Assembly (NCBI GenBank): GCA_028717525.1
Contig: JAQUNT010000154.1
Coordinates: 1-6,219, forward strand
Source of the DNA: Elusimicrobiota bacterium
GTDB lineage: Bacteria > Elusimicrobiota > Elusimicrobia > UBA1565 > UBA9628
Direction of reading: 5' to 3'
DNA: 6,219 nucleotides
Below are positions 1 through 5,932 of this stretch, in pieces (position 1 is the first letter of the stretch; the number at the start of each line of letters is the position of its first letter). The notes under the pieces were generated by a model. The model was not told the origin of the DNA. It did no database searches and was given only the letters and a program-made list of their open reading frames with translations. A program made the position numbers and the translations under genes.

Positions 1-1
1 G

Positions 2-319
2 AACCTGCCCCTGACCTTCAAGGCCGGCGGCGCCTTCAAGCTGACCCAGCGCTGGCTCACGAGCCTCGACGTGGGCCTGCCCAGGGATGACGGCGCCTAT
101 GCCGCGGTGGGCACAGAGTACGCGTTCCCGGTCAAGGGCGACTGGAACCTGGCCGGCAGGCTGGGCTTCGACTCGCGCACCGTAGGCGACGTGACCGGCG
201 TCTCAGGCCTCTCCGTAGGAGCCGGCTTCGCCTGCAAGGCCCTCAGCCTGGACTACGCCTTCGTGCCCTACGGCGGGCTCGGCATCACCAACCGGTTCTC
301 GGCGTCCATAAGATTCTGA
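2..319 (+). CDS. PorV/UPF0164-like outer-membrane beta-barrel protein, C-terminal fragment
   Basis: Only the last 105 residues are inside the window; the reading frame is open from base 2 to the TGA at 317-319, so the true start lies upstream. The visible part opens with LPLTFKAGGAFKL and continues through alternating hydrophobic/polar strands rich in Gly, Tyr and Phe (for example AAVGTEYAFP, LSVGAGFACKALSLDYAF), ending in FSASIRF. A terminal aromatic residue is the usual outer-membrane insertion signal. The pattern 'LPLTFK-G...LDV..PRD....VGTEY..P....AGR' resembles the PorV/PorQ (UPF0164) family, whose members sit in the outer membrane and in Bacteroidetes take part in type IX secretion; in other phyla their role is mostly unknown. 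No secretion-system partner is visible here. An internal GTG at 71 is in frame but is not a start: homologous-looking barrel sequence continues upstream of it. The family call is moderately sure; the barrel nature is surer. Confidence 0.72.
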   Translation, partial: NLPLTFKAGGAFKLTQRWLTSLDVGLPRDDGAYAAVGTEYAFPVKGDWNLAGRLGFDSRTVGDVTGVSGLSVGAGFACKALSLDYAFVPYGGLGITNRFSASIRF

Positions 320-325
320 TCTTCC

Positions 326-352
326 AGCCAGCGACCGGCTTTCCGGGGGGAA
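326..352 (+). terminator. Weak hairpin(s) after the PorV-like gene, possible terminator
   Basis: Seven bases after the stop codon, AGCC (326-329) can pair with GGCT (337-340), with one A/C mismatch, an extra G-C pair and a CGA loop. Only TTT (340-342) follows. A second, overlapping stem pairs TTCC (341-344) with GGAA (349-352) around a GGGG loop. The T-tract is too short for a strong intrinsic terminator, so this is a tentative call based on position and pairing only. Confidence 0.25.
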
Positions 353-395
353 GGTCAGCGGCGCTCGGCGTCCTTGGCGCGGTCGAGCTGGCCTA

Positions 396-404
396 TGCTA
401 GAAT
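396..404 (+). promoter_or_regulatory. Extended -10 promoter element for the GT87 gene
   Basis: TGC-TAGAAT lies in the 140-bp gap before the glycosyltransferase gene: extended -10 TG at 396-397 and hexamer TAGAAT at 399-404, five of six matches to the sigma-70 consensus. A possible -35, TTGGCG, lies at 374-379 with a long 19-bp spacer; an extended -10 may make a good -35 unnecessary. Transcription would start near 411, leaving a leader of about 50 nt before the ATG at 460. The same nine bases occur upstream of cysS. Confidence 0.6.
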
Positions 405-459
405 CCAGTCGTCGTCGGCTCCATGCGTCGCCGAGCGCGCCGGCGCCAGACATCCACCC

Positions 460-1704
460 ATGCTCCGCCAGTTCCGCGACCGCCTGGAGTCCGCTCCTTT
501 GCCCTTGAGGCTGCTGGTCTGCGCGGCCTTGCTCAAGTTCCTCTGCGCCGGCTTCTACCTGCCCTGGTTCACCAACGGCTCGGATTTCGCCTTGGTCCAC
601 GGGGCCGGGGCCAAGGTCCTGGCCGGCCAGGGCGCGCAAGTCTACGGCGACTTCTTCGCCTACCGCCCGGAAGACGAGAACACCATGTTCTTCATGTATC
701 CGCCGGCCGTGGCCCTGTTCTACGCCCCCTTGGCCGCTTTGCCCTTCCGGGCCGCGCTGACCCTCTTCGAGCTGCTGGGCTTGGCCGCCGTCCTGGGGGT
801 CTTCGCGGTCTGGGCCCGGCATCGCCGGCTGCAGCCATTCTCCGAGGCCTACTATCTGGCCTTCTCCGCCATCCTGCTCTTCTTCCCCCTGGACCTGTCG
901 GCCTGGCTCGGGCAGAATGACGCCTTGGTCCTGTTCCTCGTGGTCCTGGCCCTGGCCGGCAAGGACCGGCCCTGGCTTTCCGGCCTGGCTTTGGCCTCGG
1001 CCGTCTGGCTGAGGGTCTTCCTCGGCTTCGTCCTGGTCTATCTCCTGATCCAGCGGCGCTGGCGCCAGCTCATGGGGACCGTGTTCTGGCTGGCGGCCTT
1101 GGCCGGCCTGAGCCTGGTCTTCGTGCCCTGGTCCACGCAGCTGCATTACTTCGCCCAGCTGGGCCGGCACCTGGGCATCGAGTCGTTCTACGACAACCAG
1201 TCCTTGACCGGCCTGTTCTATCGGGCATTGACGGACAGCGGCTACACGATGGGGATCGTCAACGCTCCGGATCTGGCCCGGGTCCTCACGGCGCTGGCCT
1301 CATTGCTGTTGATCGCGGGCTTCGTCTCGGTCACGCTCCGCGGGGGCGGCGAGGCGGACTTCGACGAGGGCTTCGGCCTGGCCTTGGTCACCGCCCTCCT
1401 GCTCAGCCCGCACAGCGACACGCACCACCAGGCGCTGCTGCTCGTGCCCCTGCTGCTGTTCCTGGAGCGCCGCGCGGTGCGCTCCGCGAGCCTGCTCTAT
1501 TACGGCTTCTTCGCGGCCTTCGTGCCGGTCATCGCCTTCCGCTTCCTGGACCAGGAGCGGCTGATCGCCTTCGCTTCAGGGCTCTGGAGCCTGGCCTACT
1601 CCATCCCGGTACTGGTCCTGCTCGGGTTCTGGTTCCACTGCGCCGCGGGCCTGCGGCGGGAGGCGCTCAGGGCGCCGGGCTGCGCACCGGCACGTACACG
1701 TTGA
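460..1704 (+). CDS. GT87/DUF2029-type integral-membrane GT-C glycosyltransferase
   Basis: A 414-residue polytopic membrane protein with about nine or ten hydrophobic segments, beginning with a membrane segment near residues 16-36. It shows the layout of GT-C enzymes of family GT87 (DUF2029), which move a sugar from a polyprenyl-phosphate donor to an acceptor on the outer face of the inner membrane. After the first membrane segment comes NGSDFALVHGAGAKVLAGQG (residues 39-58), matching the family pattern of an acidic residue followed by 'G..VY'; D42 is the candidate catalytic acid. Further landmarks are YPP (80-82), GQND (151-154), a Trp/Arg-rich cytoplasmic turn (QRRWR, 198-202), DNQS (245-248) and SPHSDTHHQ (316-324). 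The sugar and acceptor cannot be read from sequence. The ATG at 460 is the only usual start in this frame downstream of the promoter; no Shine-Dalgarno sequence precedes it. It appears monocistronic, and its last 12 codons plus stop overlap the opposing gene by 38 bp. A membrane sugar transferase is well supported; the exact family is slightly less so. Confidence 0.8.
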   Translation: MLRQFRDRLESAPLPLRLLVCAALLKFLCAGFYLPWFTNGSDFALVHGAGAKVLAGQGAQVYGDFFAYRPEDENTMFFMYPPAVALFYAPLAALPFRAALTLFELLGLAAVLGVFAVWARHRRLQPFSEAYYLAFSAILLFFPLDLSAWLGQNDALVLFLVVLALAGKDRPWLSGLALASAVWLRVFLGFVLVYLLIQRRWRQLMGTVFWLAALAGLSLVFVPWSTQLHYFAQLGRHLGIESFYDNQSLTGLFYRALTDSGYTMGIVNAPDLARVLTALASLLLIAGFVSVTLRGGGEADFDEGFGLALVTALLLSPHSDTHHQALLLVPLLLFLERRAVRSASLLYYGFFAAFVPVIAFRFLDQERLIAFASGLWSLAYSIPVLVLLGFWFHCAAGLRREALRAPGCAPARTR

Positions 1705-2770
1705 CCCAATTGCGCGGGCTGTTCTTCTTGATGCAGTCGAAGCGGCTCGACGGGATGCCCATGCAGCCGTCGCTGCAGGCCTTGGGCGGGTTCTCAGACA
1801 CCACGACCTCGATGTGCCCATGCTTCGGGCTGAAGCCGCACATGCCCCGGCCGTAGACGATGATGGCACCCACGGGAAGCTTCCGGTCCGACAGGGCCGC
1901 GGGGTCGAGCTTGCGCAGCTTGAGCTTGTCGAAGAGCTTGGGGTTGCGGTTGAGGGACGTGGCGAACTGGTAGGCGCTGGCCGGGCCCACCTGGCTGCGC
2001 CAGCCCGAGGGCAGGATCTTGTCCAGGCCCTCCTTGACCGCGGCGTAGCAGTAGCCCGAGAATCCCTTGGCCTTGGACCAGATGCTCTGGGCCAGCTTCT
2101 TGGCCTTGGACACGTCGAGATAGGACAGGATCCCTTCGGAGGGGGGCTCCGGGGCTTCGGCCGCCGGGGGCTGGGAGGTCTTCAGCCCGGCCTGCGGCAG
2201 GGCCGCGGTCGGGGCCTGGGTGATGGGCGCCAGGGGCTGGGGCATGGTCTCGGGCCGGGCGAAGCCCGCGTTGTCGAAGAGCCGGTCCAATGATTGGGAG
2301 TCCGCGGCCAGGCCGATGCGGCCCCGCAGGCTCTCCACGGCCTTCTTCTGCCGGGGGGAGAGCGAGCTCTGCTGGAGCTTGGCCAGGGCCTGGTAGGCCT
2401 GCACCTGGGCCTGGACCAGCTGGGCGGACTGCCCGCTCTGGCTCAAGCTGCCCTGCAGGGAGGGGAAGAGCTCGCGCAGCATGGACTTGCGCCAGGTCTC
2501 GAGCCTGAGCTCCGCGGGCTTGAGCTGCTCCAGGTCCTGGGCCGCGGCGATATCGGTCTTGATGCGGGCCAGCTCCGGGCCATACTTCTCCTTGGCCTCG
2601 GGAGCGACCTTGTCGAGGTAGTCCGTCCACTCCTTGCCGGCTTCGATGAGCCTGGCCTGGTCCTTCTGGAAGAGCTGGGCCGGGTCCGCCGGGGCCTGCT
2701 GCGCCGCGGGCGCGGAGGCCGCCAGCCAGAGCAGGCTGAACAGTAGGCTCATGACAAGAGTATAGGCCAT
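1667..2770 (-). CDS. Exported protein with C-terminal CHAP/NlpC-P60-like Cys-His hydrolase domain
   Basis: A 367-residue protein with a hydrophobic signal peptide (residues 1-20; ASA at 18-20, likely cleavage after A20 or A22), so it acts in the periplasm or outside the cell. Residues about 30-165 are charged and helical, with many Lys, Glu and Gln, possibly coiled coil. Residues about 170-212 form a Pro/Ala-rich linker. The C-terminal part (about 225-367) resembles papain-fold amidases/peptidases of the CHAP or NlpC/P60 type: GYCYAAVKEGL with candidate nucleophile C241, a GPASAYQFA segment, LPVGAIIVYGRG (298-309), then KHGHIEVVV with candidate catalytic H319. Such domains usually cut peptidoglycan peptides or amide bonds. 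Four further cysteines (C311, C332, C336, C346) could form disulfides. The start at 2770 is chosen for the GGGAGGGA ribosome-binding site (2781-2774), ideally spaced, and because the signal peptide follows at once. The signal n-region has no Lys or Arg, which is unusual. An upstream ATG at 2845 has no such site. Family assignment is by motif order only. Confidence 0.72.
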   Translation of the reverse strand: MAYTLVMSLLFSLLWLAASAPAAQQAPADPAQLFQKDQARLIEAGKEWTDYLDKVAPEAKEKYGPELARIKTDIAAAQDLEQLKPAELRLETWRKSMLRELFPSLQGSLSQSGQSAQLVQAQVQAYQALAKLQQSSLSPRQKKAVESLRGRIGLAADSQSLDRLFDNAGFARPETMPQPLAPITQAPTAALPQAGLKTSQPPAAEAPEPPSEGILSYLDVSKAKKLAQSIWSKAKGFSGYCYAAVKEGLDKILPSGWRSQVGPASAYQFATSLNRNPKLFDKLKLRKLDPAALSDRKLPVGAIIVYGRGMCGFSPKHGHIEVVVSENPPKACSDGCMGIPSSRFDCIKKNSPRNWVNVYVPVRSPAP

Positions 2771-2773
2771 GGT

Positions 2774-2781
2774 TCCCTCCC
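2774..2781 (-). promoter_or_regulatory. Strong Shine-Dalgarno that fixes the start of the exported hydrolase
   Basis: On the minus strand GGGAGGGA lies with its GGAGG core five bases before the ATG at 2770. It is the strongest ribosome-binding site seen in the window. It decides the start against a frame that stays open for hundreds of codons upstream, antisense to cysS and rlmB. Confidence 0.75.
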
Positions 2782-2859
2782 GCGCTAGGGCCCCGAGGGC
2801 CCAGGCGGTCTGGGTCCAAGGTCCTAGCCCAGGCCCTGCGGGCATGGACTGGGCGCAAT

Positions 2860-2868
2860 TGCTAGAAT
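2860..2868 (+). promoter_or_regulatory. Extended -10 promoter element of the cysS cluster
   Basis: TGC-TAGAAT (TG at 2860-2861, hexamer 2863-2868) is identical over nine bases to the element before the GT87 gene. No convincing -35 is seen 16-18 bp upstream. The hexamer ends ten bases before the cysS ATG (2879), so transcription should start about 3-5 nt before the ATG or at it. This implies a leaderless or nearly leaderless message, consistent with the absence of any Shine-Dalgarno in ATCCCGGCCC before the ATG. Confidence 0.6.
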
Positions 2869-2892
2869 ATCCCGGCCCATGCGCCTGTTCAA
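2864..2892 (-). promoter_or_regulatory. Candidate minus-strand promoter overlapping the cysS -10
   Basis: Read on the minus strand, TTGAAC (2892-2887) and TATTCT (2869-2864) are separated by exactly 17 bases; each matches four of six consensus positions. Transcription would begin near 2857, giving a leader of about 87 nt to the hydrolase gene. The -35 lies inside the first codons of cysS and the -10 is the complement of the cysS -10. It is plausible from spacing, but both boxes are imperfect. Confidence 0.35.
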
Positions 2893-4252
2893 CACGCTTT
2901 CGCGCTCCGTGGAGGAGCTCAAGCCTCTGTCCCCGCCCCAGGTGGGCATCTATACCTGCGGCCCCACGGTCTACAACTACCAGCACGTGGGCAACTACCG
3001 CACCTACGTTTTCGAGGACTCCTTGGTCCGGACGCTCAAGGGCGCGGGCTTCCAGGTGCGCCGGGTGATGAACATCACGGACGTGGGGCACCTCACCTCG
3101 GACTCGGACACCGGCGACGACAAGCTGGAGGTCGGCGCCAAGCGCGAGGGCAAGACCGCCTGGGACATCGCGGCCTTCTACACCCAGGCCTTCCTCCGCG
3201 ACATCGCCTCCTTGGACATCCTGCCGCCGGACGTGCTCTGCAAGGCCACGGACCACATCCCGGAGCAGATCGCCTTGGTCAAGAGGCTGGAGGAGAAGGG
3301 CCTCGCCTACCTCATCGCGGACGGCGTCTACTTCGACACCGCGAGGTTCCCCGGCTACGGCAGGCTGGACCCGGCGCGCCTGAAGGGCCAGAAGGCCGGA
3401 GCCCGAGTGGAACTGGTGGAAGGCAAGCGGGCTCCGGAGGACTTCGCCCTCTGGAAGCTCACCCCCGCGGGCCAGAAGCGCCACATGGAGTGGGACTCTC
3501 CCTGGGGCCGGGGCTTTCCCGGCTGGCACATAGAGTGTTCCGCCATGGCCATGAAGTACCTGGGCGAGAGCTTCGACATCCATTGCGGCGGCGTGGACCA
3601 CGTCTCCATCCACCACACCAACGAGATCGCCCAGGCCGAGGGGGCCACGGGCCGGCCTTTCGTGCGCTGCTGGATGCACGGCGAGTTCCTGCTCATGAAC
3701 AGCGCCAAGATGGCCAAGTCCGCGGGGGGCTTCGTGACCTTGGCCGACCTCAAGGACCAGGGCTGCGACCCGCTCGACTACCGCTATCACTGCTACACCG
3801 CCCACTACCGCAAGCAGCTCGACTTCACCTGGGAGCTTCTGGAGTCGGCCAAGACCTCGCGCCGCCGCTTGCGCGAGGCGGCCGTTGCCCTGAAGGACGC
3901 GCCCGCGGCGCCGGCCTGCGCCGAGCACCTGGCGGCCTTCCGCGCCGCCTTGGAGGACGACCTGAACCTGCCCGGGGCCTTGGCCGCGGCCTGGGGCTGC
4001 GTGCACAGCCCCGCCCCCGCGGGCGCCAAGCGGGCCTTCCTGGAGGAGGCGGAGCAGGTCCTGGCCTTGGGACTCTTCAAGGATGAGGCGCGGGACGCCC
4101 TGCCGCCCGAGCTGCAGGCCCTGCTGGAGCGCCGGGCCGCGGCGCGCGCGGCCAAGGACTTCAAGCTCTCCGACGAGCTGCGCCGGGAGCTGGACTCGCG
4201 CGGCGTTTTGGTGGAAGACACCAAGCAGGGCCAGCGCTGGCGCAGGAAGTAG
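2879..4252 (+). CDS. cysS: Cysteinyl-tRNA synthetase (CysRS)
   Basis: A class Ia aminoacyl-tRNA synthetase of 457 residues (usual length 450-480) that activates cysteine with ATP and charges tRNA-Cys in the cytoplasm (EC 6.1.1.16). The zinc site that selects cysteine is complete by alignment to the known bacterial enzyme: C27 in YTCGPTVYN, C220 in GWHIECSAM, H245 and E249 in HHTNEIAQ. The HIGH signature is HVGN (36-39). The KMSKS loop reads KMAKS (277-281) and is followed by AGGF where the usual text is LGNF, a conservative but noticeable variant. The motif DFALWK (188-193) is typical of the family. The C-terminal helical and anticodon-binding part runs from about 310 and includes DFKLSDELRREL (427-438), typical of CysRS. 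The start at 2879 gives the usual N-terminus (MRLFNTLSR) and sits directly behind the promoter with no ribosome-binding site. It is the first gene of a four-gene cluster. Confidence 0.97.
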   Translation: MRLFNTLSRSVEELKPLSPPQVGIYTCGPTVYNYQHVGNYRTYVFEDSLVRTLKGAGFQVRRVMNITDVGHLTSDSDTGDDKLEVGAKREGKTAWDIAAFYTQAFLRDIASLDILPPDVLCKATDHIPEQIALVKRLEEKGLAYLIADGVYFDTARFPGYGRLDPARLKGQKAGARVELVEGKRAPEDFALWKLTPAGQKRHMEWDSPWGRGFPGWHIECSAMAMKYLGESFDIHCGGVDHVSIHHTNEIAQAEGATGRPFVRCWMHGEFLLMNSAKMAKSAGGFVTLADLKDQGCDPLDYRYHCYTAHYRKQLDFTWELLESAKTSRRRLREAAVALKDAPAAPACAEHLAAFRAALEDDLNLPGALAAAWGCVHSPAPAGAKRAFLEEAEQVLALGLFKDEARDALPPELQALLERRAAARAAKDFKLSDELRRELDSRGVLVEDTKQGQRWRRK

Positions 4253-4253
4253 C

Positions 4254-5018
4254 ATGTCCCGCCGCGAAGGCCCGGGCGACGCGCAGTGGCTCTGCGGCTT
4301 GCACAGCGTGGAGGAGACCCTGCGCGGCAAGCCCCGCAGCGCCAAGGAGCTGCTGGTCGCCGAGGGGGCCAAGGGCGTGGAGGAGATCGTGCGCCTGGCC
4401 CGCCAGGCCGGGGTGCGCGTGCGCTTCGTGGACCGCCGCCAGCTCGACCGGGCCGCGGGGGACGGCCGGCACCAGGGCGTGGCCTTGCGCGCGGCCCTGC
4501 ACGAGGGCGAGTCTTTGCAGGGGCTGCTGGAGCGCTTCCCCGAGGGCTCGCGCCAAGGCCTGGTCCTGGTGGCCCTCGACGAGGTACAGGACCCGCACAA
4601 CCTGGGCGCCATCGCCCGCTCGGCCCTGAACCTGGGCGCGCGCGCCCTGATCCTGCCCGAGCGGCGCTCCGCGCCGGTGACCGGGGCGGTGGTGTCGGCC
4701 TCGGCCGGGGCCATTCAGAAGCTGCCCGTGGTCACGGTGGTCAACCTCGGCCAGGCCCTGGAGCGCCTCAAGGAAGCGGGCTTCTGGGTCTACGGCGCGG
4801 ACGCCTCGGGCCGGCCGGCCTGGGACGCGGTGTTCAACACGCCGCTGGTCCTGGTCATCGGCTCCGAGGGCTACGGCATGCGGCCTCTGGTGGCCGGGCT
4901 CTGCGACGAGGTGGTCAGCGTCCCCCAGGCCGCCTCCGGCGTGGAGAGCCTCAACGCCTCCTGCGCGGCGAGCGTGCTCCTCTACGAGATCGCCCGGCAG
5001 GTGCGCAAGCCCTCATGA
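4254..5018 (+). CDS. rlmB: 23S rRNA 2'-O-ribose guanosine methyltransferase, RlmB/TrmH (SpoU) family
   Basis: A 254-residue SPOUT-class RNA methyltransferase that moves a methyl group from S-adenosylmethionine to a ribose 2'-OH; the closest characterised relative by layout is RlmB, which acts on G2251 in the ribosomal P loop. The N-terminal substrate-binding domain (about 10-83) starts WLCGLHSVEETLRG and ends with HQGVALRA (73-80). The catalytic knotted domain has all three motifs: DEVQDPHNLGAIARSA (109-124, with N116 and R122), LVIGSEGYGM (200-209, with E205), and VSVPQAASGVESLNASCA (221-238, with S232-L233-N234). Motif 3 usually reads IPM and SLNVSVA; here it is VPQ and SLNASCA, so the exact target is slightly uncertain. 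ATG 4254 is chosen because it is one base after the cysS stop and has AGGA (4244-4247) six bases before it, inside the cysS end; the frame is open further upstream but that is cysS shadow. The last bases overlap the next gene by ATGA. Confidence 0.9.
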   Translation: MSRREGPGDAQWLCGLHSVEETLRGKPRSAKELLVAEGAKGVEEIVRLARQAGVRVRFVDRRQLDRAAGDGRHQGVALRAALHEGESLQGLLERFPEGSRQGLVLVALDEVQDPHNLGAIARSALNLGARALILPERRSAPVTGAVVSASAGAIQKLPVVTVVNLGQALERLKEAGFWVYGADASGRPAWDAVFNTPLVLVIGSEGYGMRPLVAGLCDEVVSVPQAASGVESLNASCAASVLLYEIARQVRKPS

Positions 5019-5932
5019 GCCACGGACACGCGCACCACGGACATCACGGCCACTCCGCGGTCCGCTCCTTGACCTGGGCCCTGGGCATCACCGCGGTCTT
5101 CTTCGTGGTCGAGCTCGTGGGGGGCTGGTGGACGGGCAGCCTGGCCCTGGTCTCCGACGCCCTGCACATGGGCTTCGACCTGACCGCTTTGGGCCTGGGG
5201 CTTTTCGCGGCCCAGGTGGCGCGGCGTCCGGCCGACCCCAAGCGGACCTTCGGCTACCAGCGCGTGGAGGTGCTGGTGGCCTTCATCAACGGCGTGACCT
5301 TGATCCTGATCACGGGCATCATCCTGCGCGAGGCCTACGAGAGGTTCTTCTCGCCGCAGGACATCAAGGCCAAGGAGATGCTGGTCATCGCGGTCTTCGG
5401 CCTGCTGAGCAACCTGGCCGCGGGAGCCGTGCTCTACCGCTCCAGCCGGGCCAACATCAACCTGCGCGGGGCCTTCCTGCACGTGGTCTCCGACGCGCTG
5501 GGCTCGGTGGGCGCGGTGCTGGCCGGCATCATCATCCTCACGACCGGCTGGCGCCAGGCCGACCCCCTGGTGAGCCTGCTCATCTGCCTGGGCATCGTGG
5601 TGACCTCCTATTGGCTGGTGCGCGACTCGGTGCACATCCTGCTGGAGGGCACGCCTTCGCACCTGGAGCTCGAGCAGATCCGCTCGGCCCTGGAGGGCCT
5701 GCCGGGAGTGGCTTCGGTGCACGACCTGCACCTGTGGTCCGTCACTCGGGGCACGGAGTCCATGAGCGGGCACGTGGTGGTGCAGTCGGACGCGCATACC
5801 GCCGCGACCGTGCGCGCGGGAGCGAGGCTCCTCAAGGAGCGCTTCGGCATCACCCACGTGACCTTGCAGGTGGAGACCTCGGGACAGCCGGAGTGCGAGG
5901 ACACGGTCCCGCCCGCGGGCGAGCCGGAATGA
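5015..5932 (+). CDS. Cation diffusion facilitator (CDF) zinc/divalent metal exporter, CzcD/ZitB-like
   Basis: A 305-residue inner-membrane antiporter expected to export Zn2+ (possibly Cd2+ or Co2+) in exchange for protons, working as a dimer. The N-terminus is His-rich: seven His in the first 13 residues. Six membrane segments follow (about 18-38, 43-67, 84-104, 122-142, 153-176, 183-203). The metal site in segments 2 and 5 is complete: SDALHMGFD (47-55, HxxxD at H51/D55) and HVVSD (156-160, HxxxD). The paired HxxxD motifs are the usual zinc-CDF signature. The cytoplasmic ferredoxin-like domain (about 212-290) carries VHDLHLWSVTRG (235-246) and ITHVTLQVE (279-287), with C294 after it as in CzcD-type proteins. 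The start overlaps the rlmB stop as ATGA, pointing to translational coupling; there is no strong Shine-Dalgarno. The thiN start overlaps its stop the same way. The zinc preference is inferred from motifs, not proven. Confidence 0.93.
   Translation: MSHGHAHHGHHGHSAVRSLTWALGITAVFFVVELVGGWWTGSLALVSDALHMGFDLTALGLGLFAAQVARRPADPKRTFGYQRVEVLVAFINGVTLILITGIILREAYERFFSPQDIKAKEMLVIAVFGLLSNLAAGAVLYRSSRANINLRGAFLHVVSDALGSVGAVLAGIIILTTGWRQADPLVSLLICLGIVVTSYWLVRDSVHILLEGTPSHLELEQIRSALEGLPGVASVHDLHLWSVTRGTESMSGHVVVQSDAHTAATVRAGARLLKERFGITHVTLQVETSGQPECEDTVPPAGEPE

Noticed and set aside
423..920. ATG at 423, about 12 nt after the predicted transcription start, opening a 165-codon frame.
   Set aside because: The product is Arg/Pro/Leu-rich without domains and overlaps the well-supported membrane glycosyltransferase in another frame. 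It is too long and unstructured to be a leader peptide.
355..1170. Minus-strand frame opposite the GT87 gene.
   Set aside because: The Gln/Gly/Glu-rich composition is the typical complement of GC-rich coding DNA; no start site or domain supports it.
4083..4253. Upstream start for rlmB inside cysS.
   Set aside because: The extra residues are cysS in the wrong frame. ATG 4254 has a good ribosome-binding site and gives the normal family N-terminus.
2771..4714. Minus-strand frame of the hydrolase stays open for about 650 codons upstream, antisense to cysS and rlmB.
   Set aside because: The stretch is low-complexity, rich in Arg, Gly and Ala, with no recognisable domain, and lies opposite two certain genes. 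A strong ribosome-binding site and a signal peptide fix the real start at 2770. Stop-poor antisense frames are normal in GC-rich DNA.
4286..5014. In-frame upstream extension of the CDF exporter over rlmB.
   Set aside because: The extension is Gly/Pro/Arg-rich shadow of rlmB. The true exporter starts at 5015 with the usual His-rich N-terminus and an ATGA overlap.
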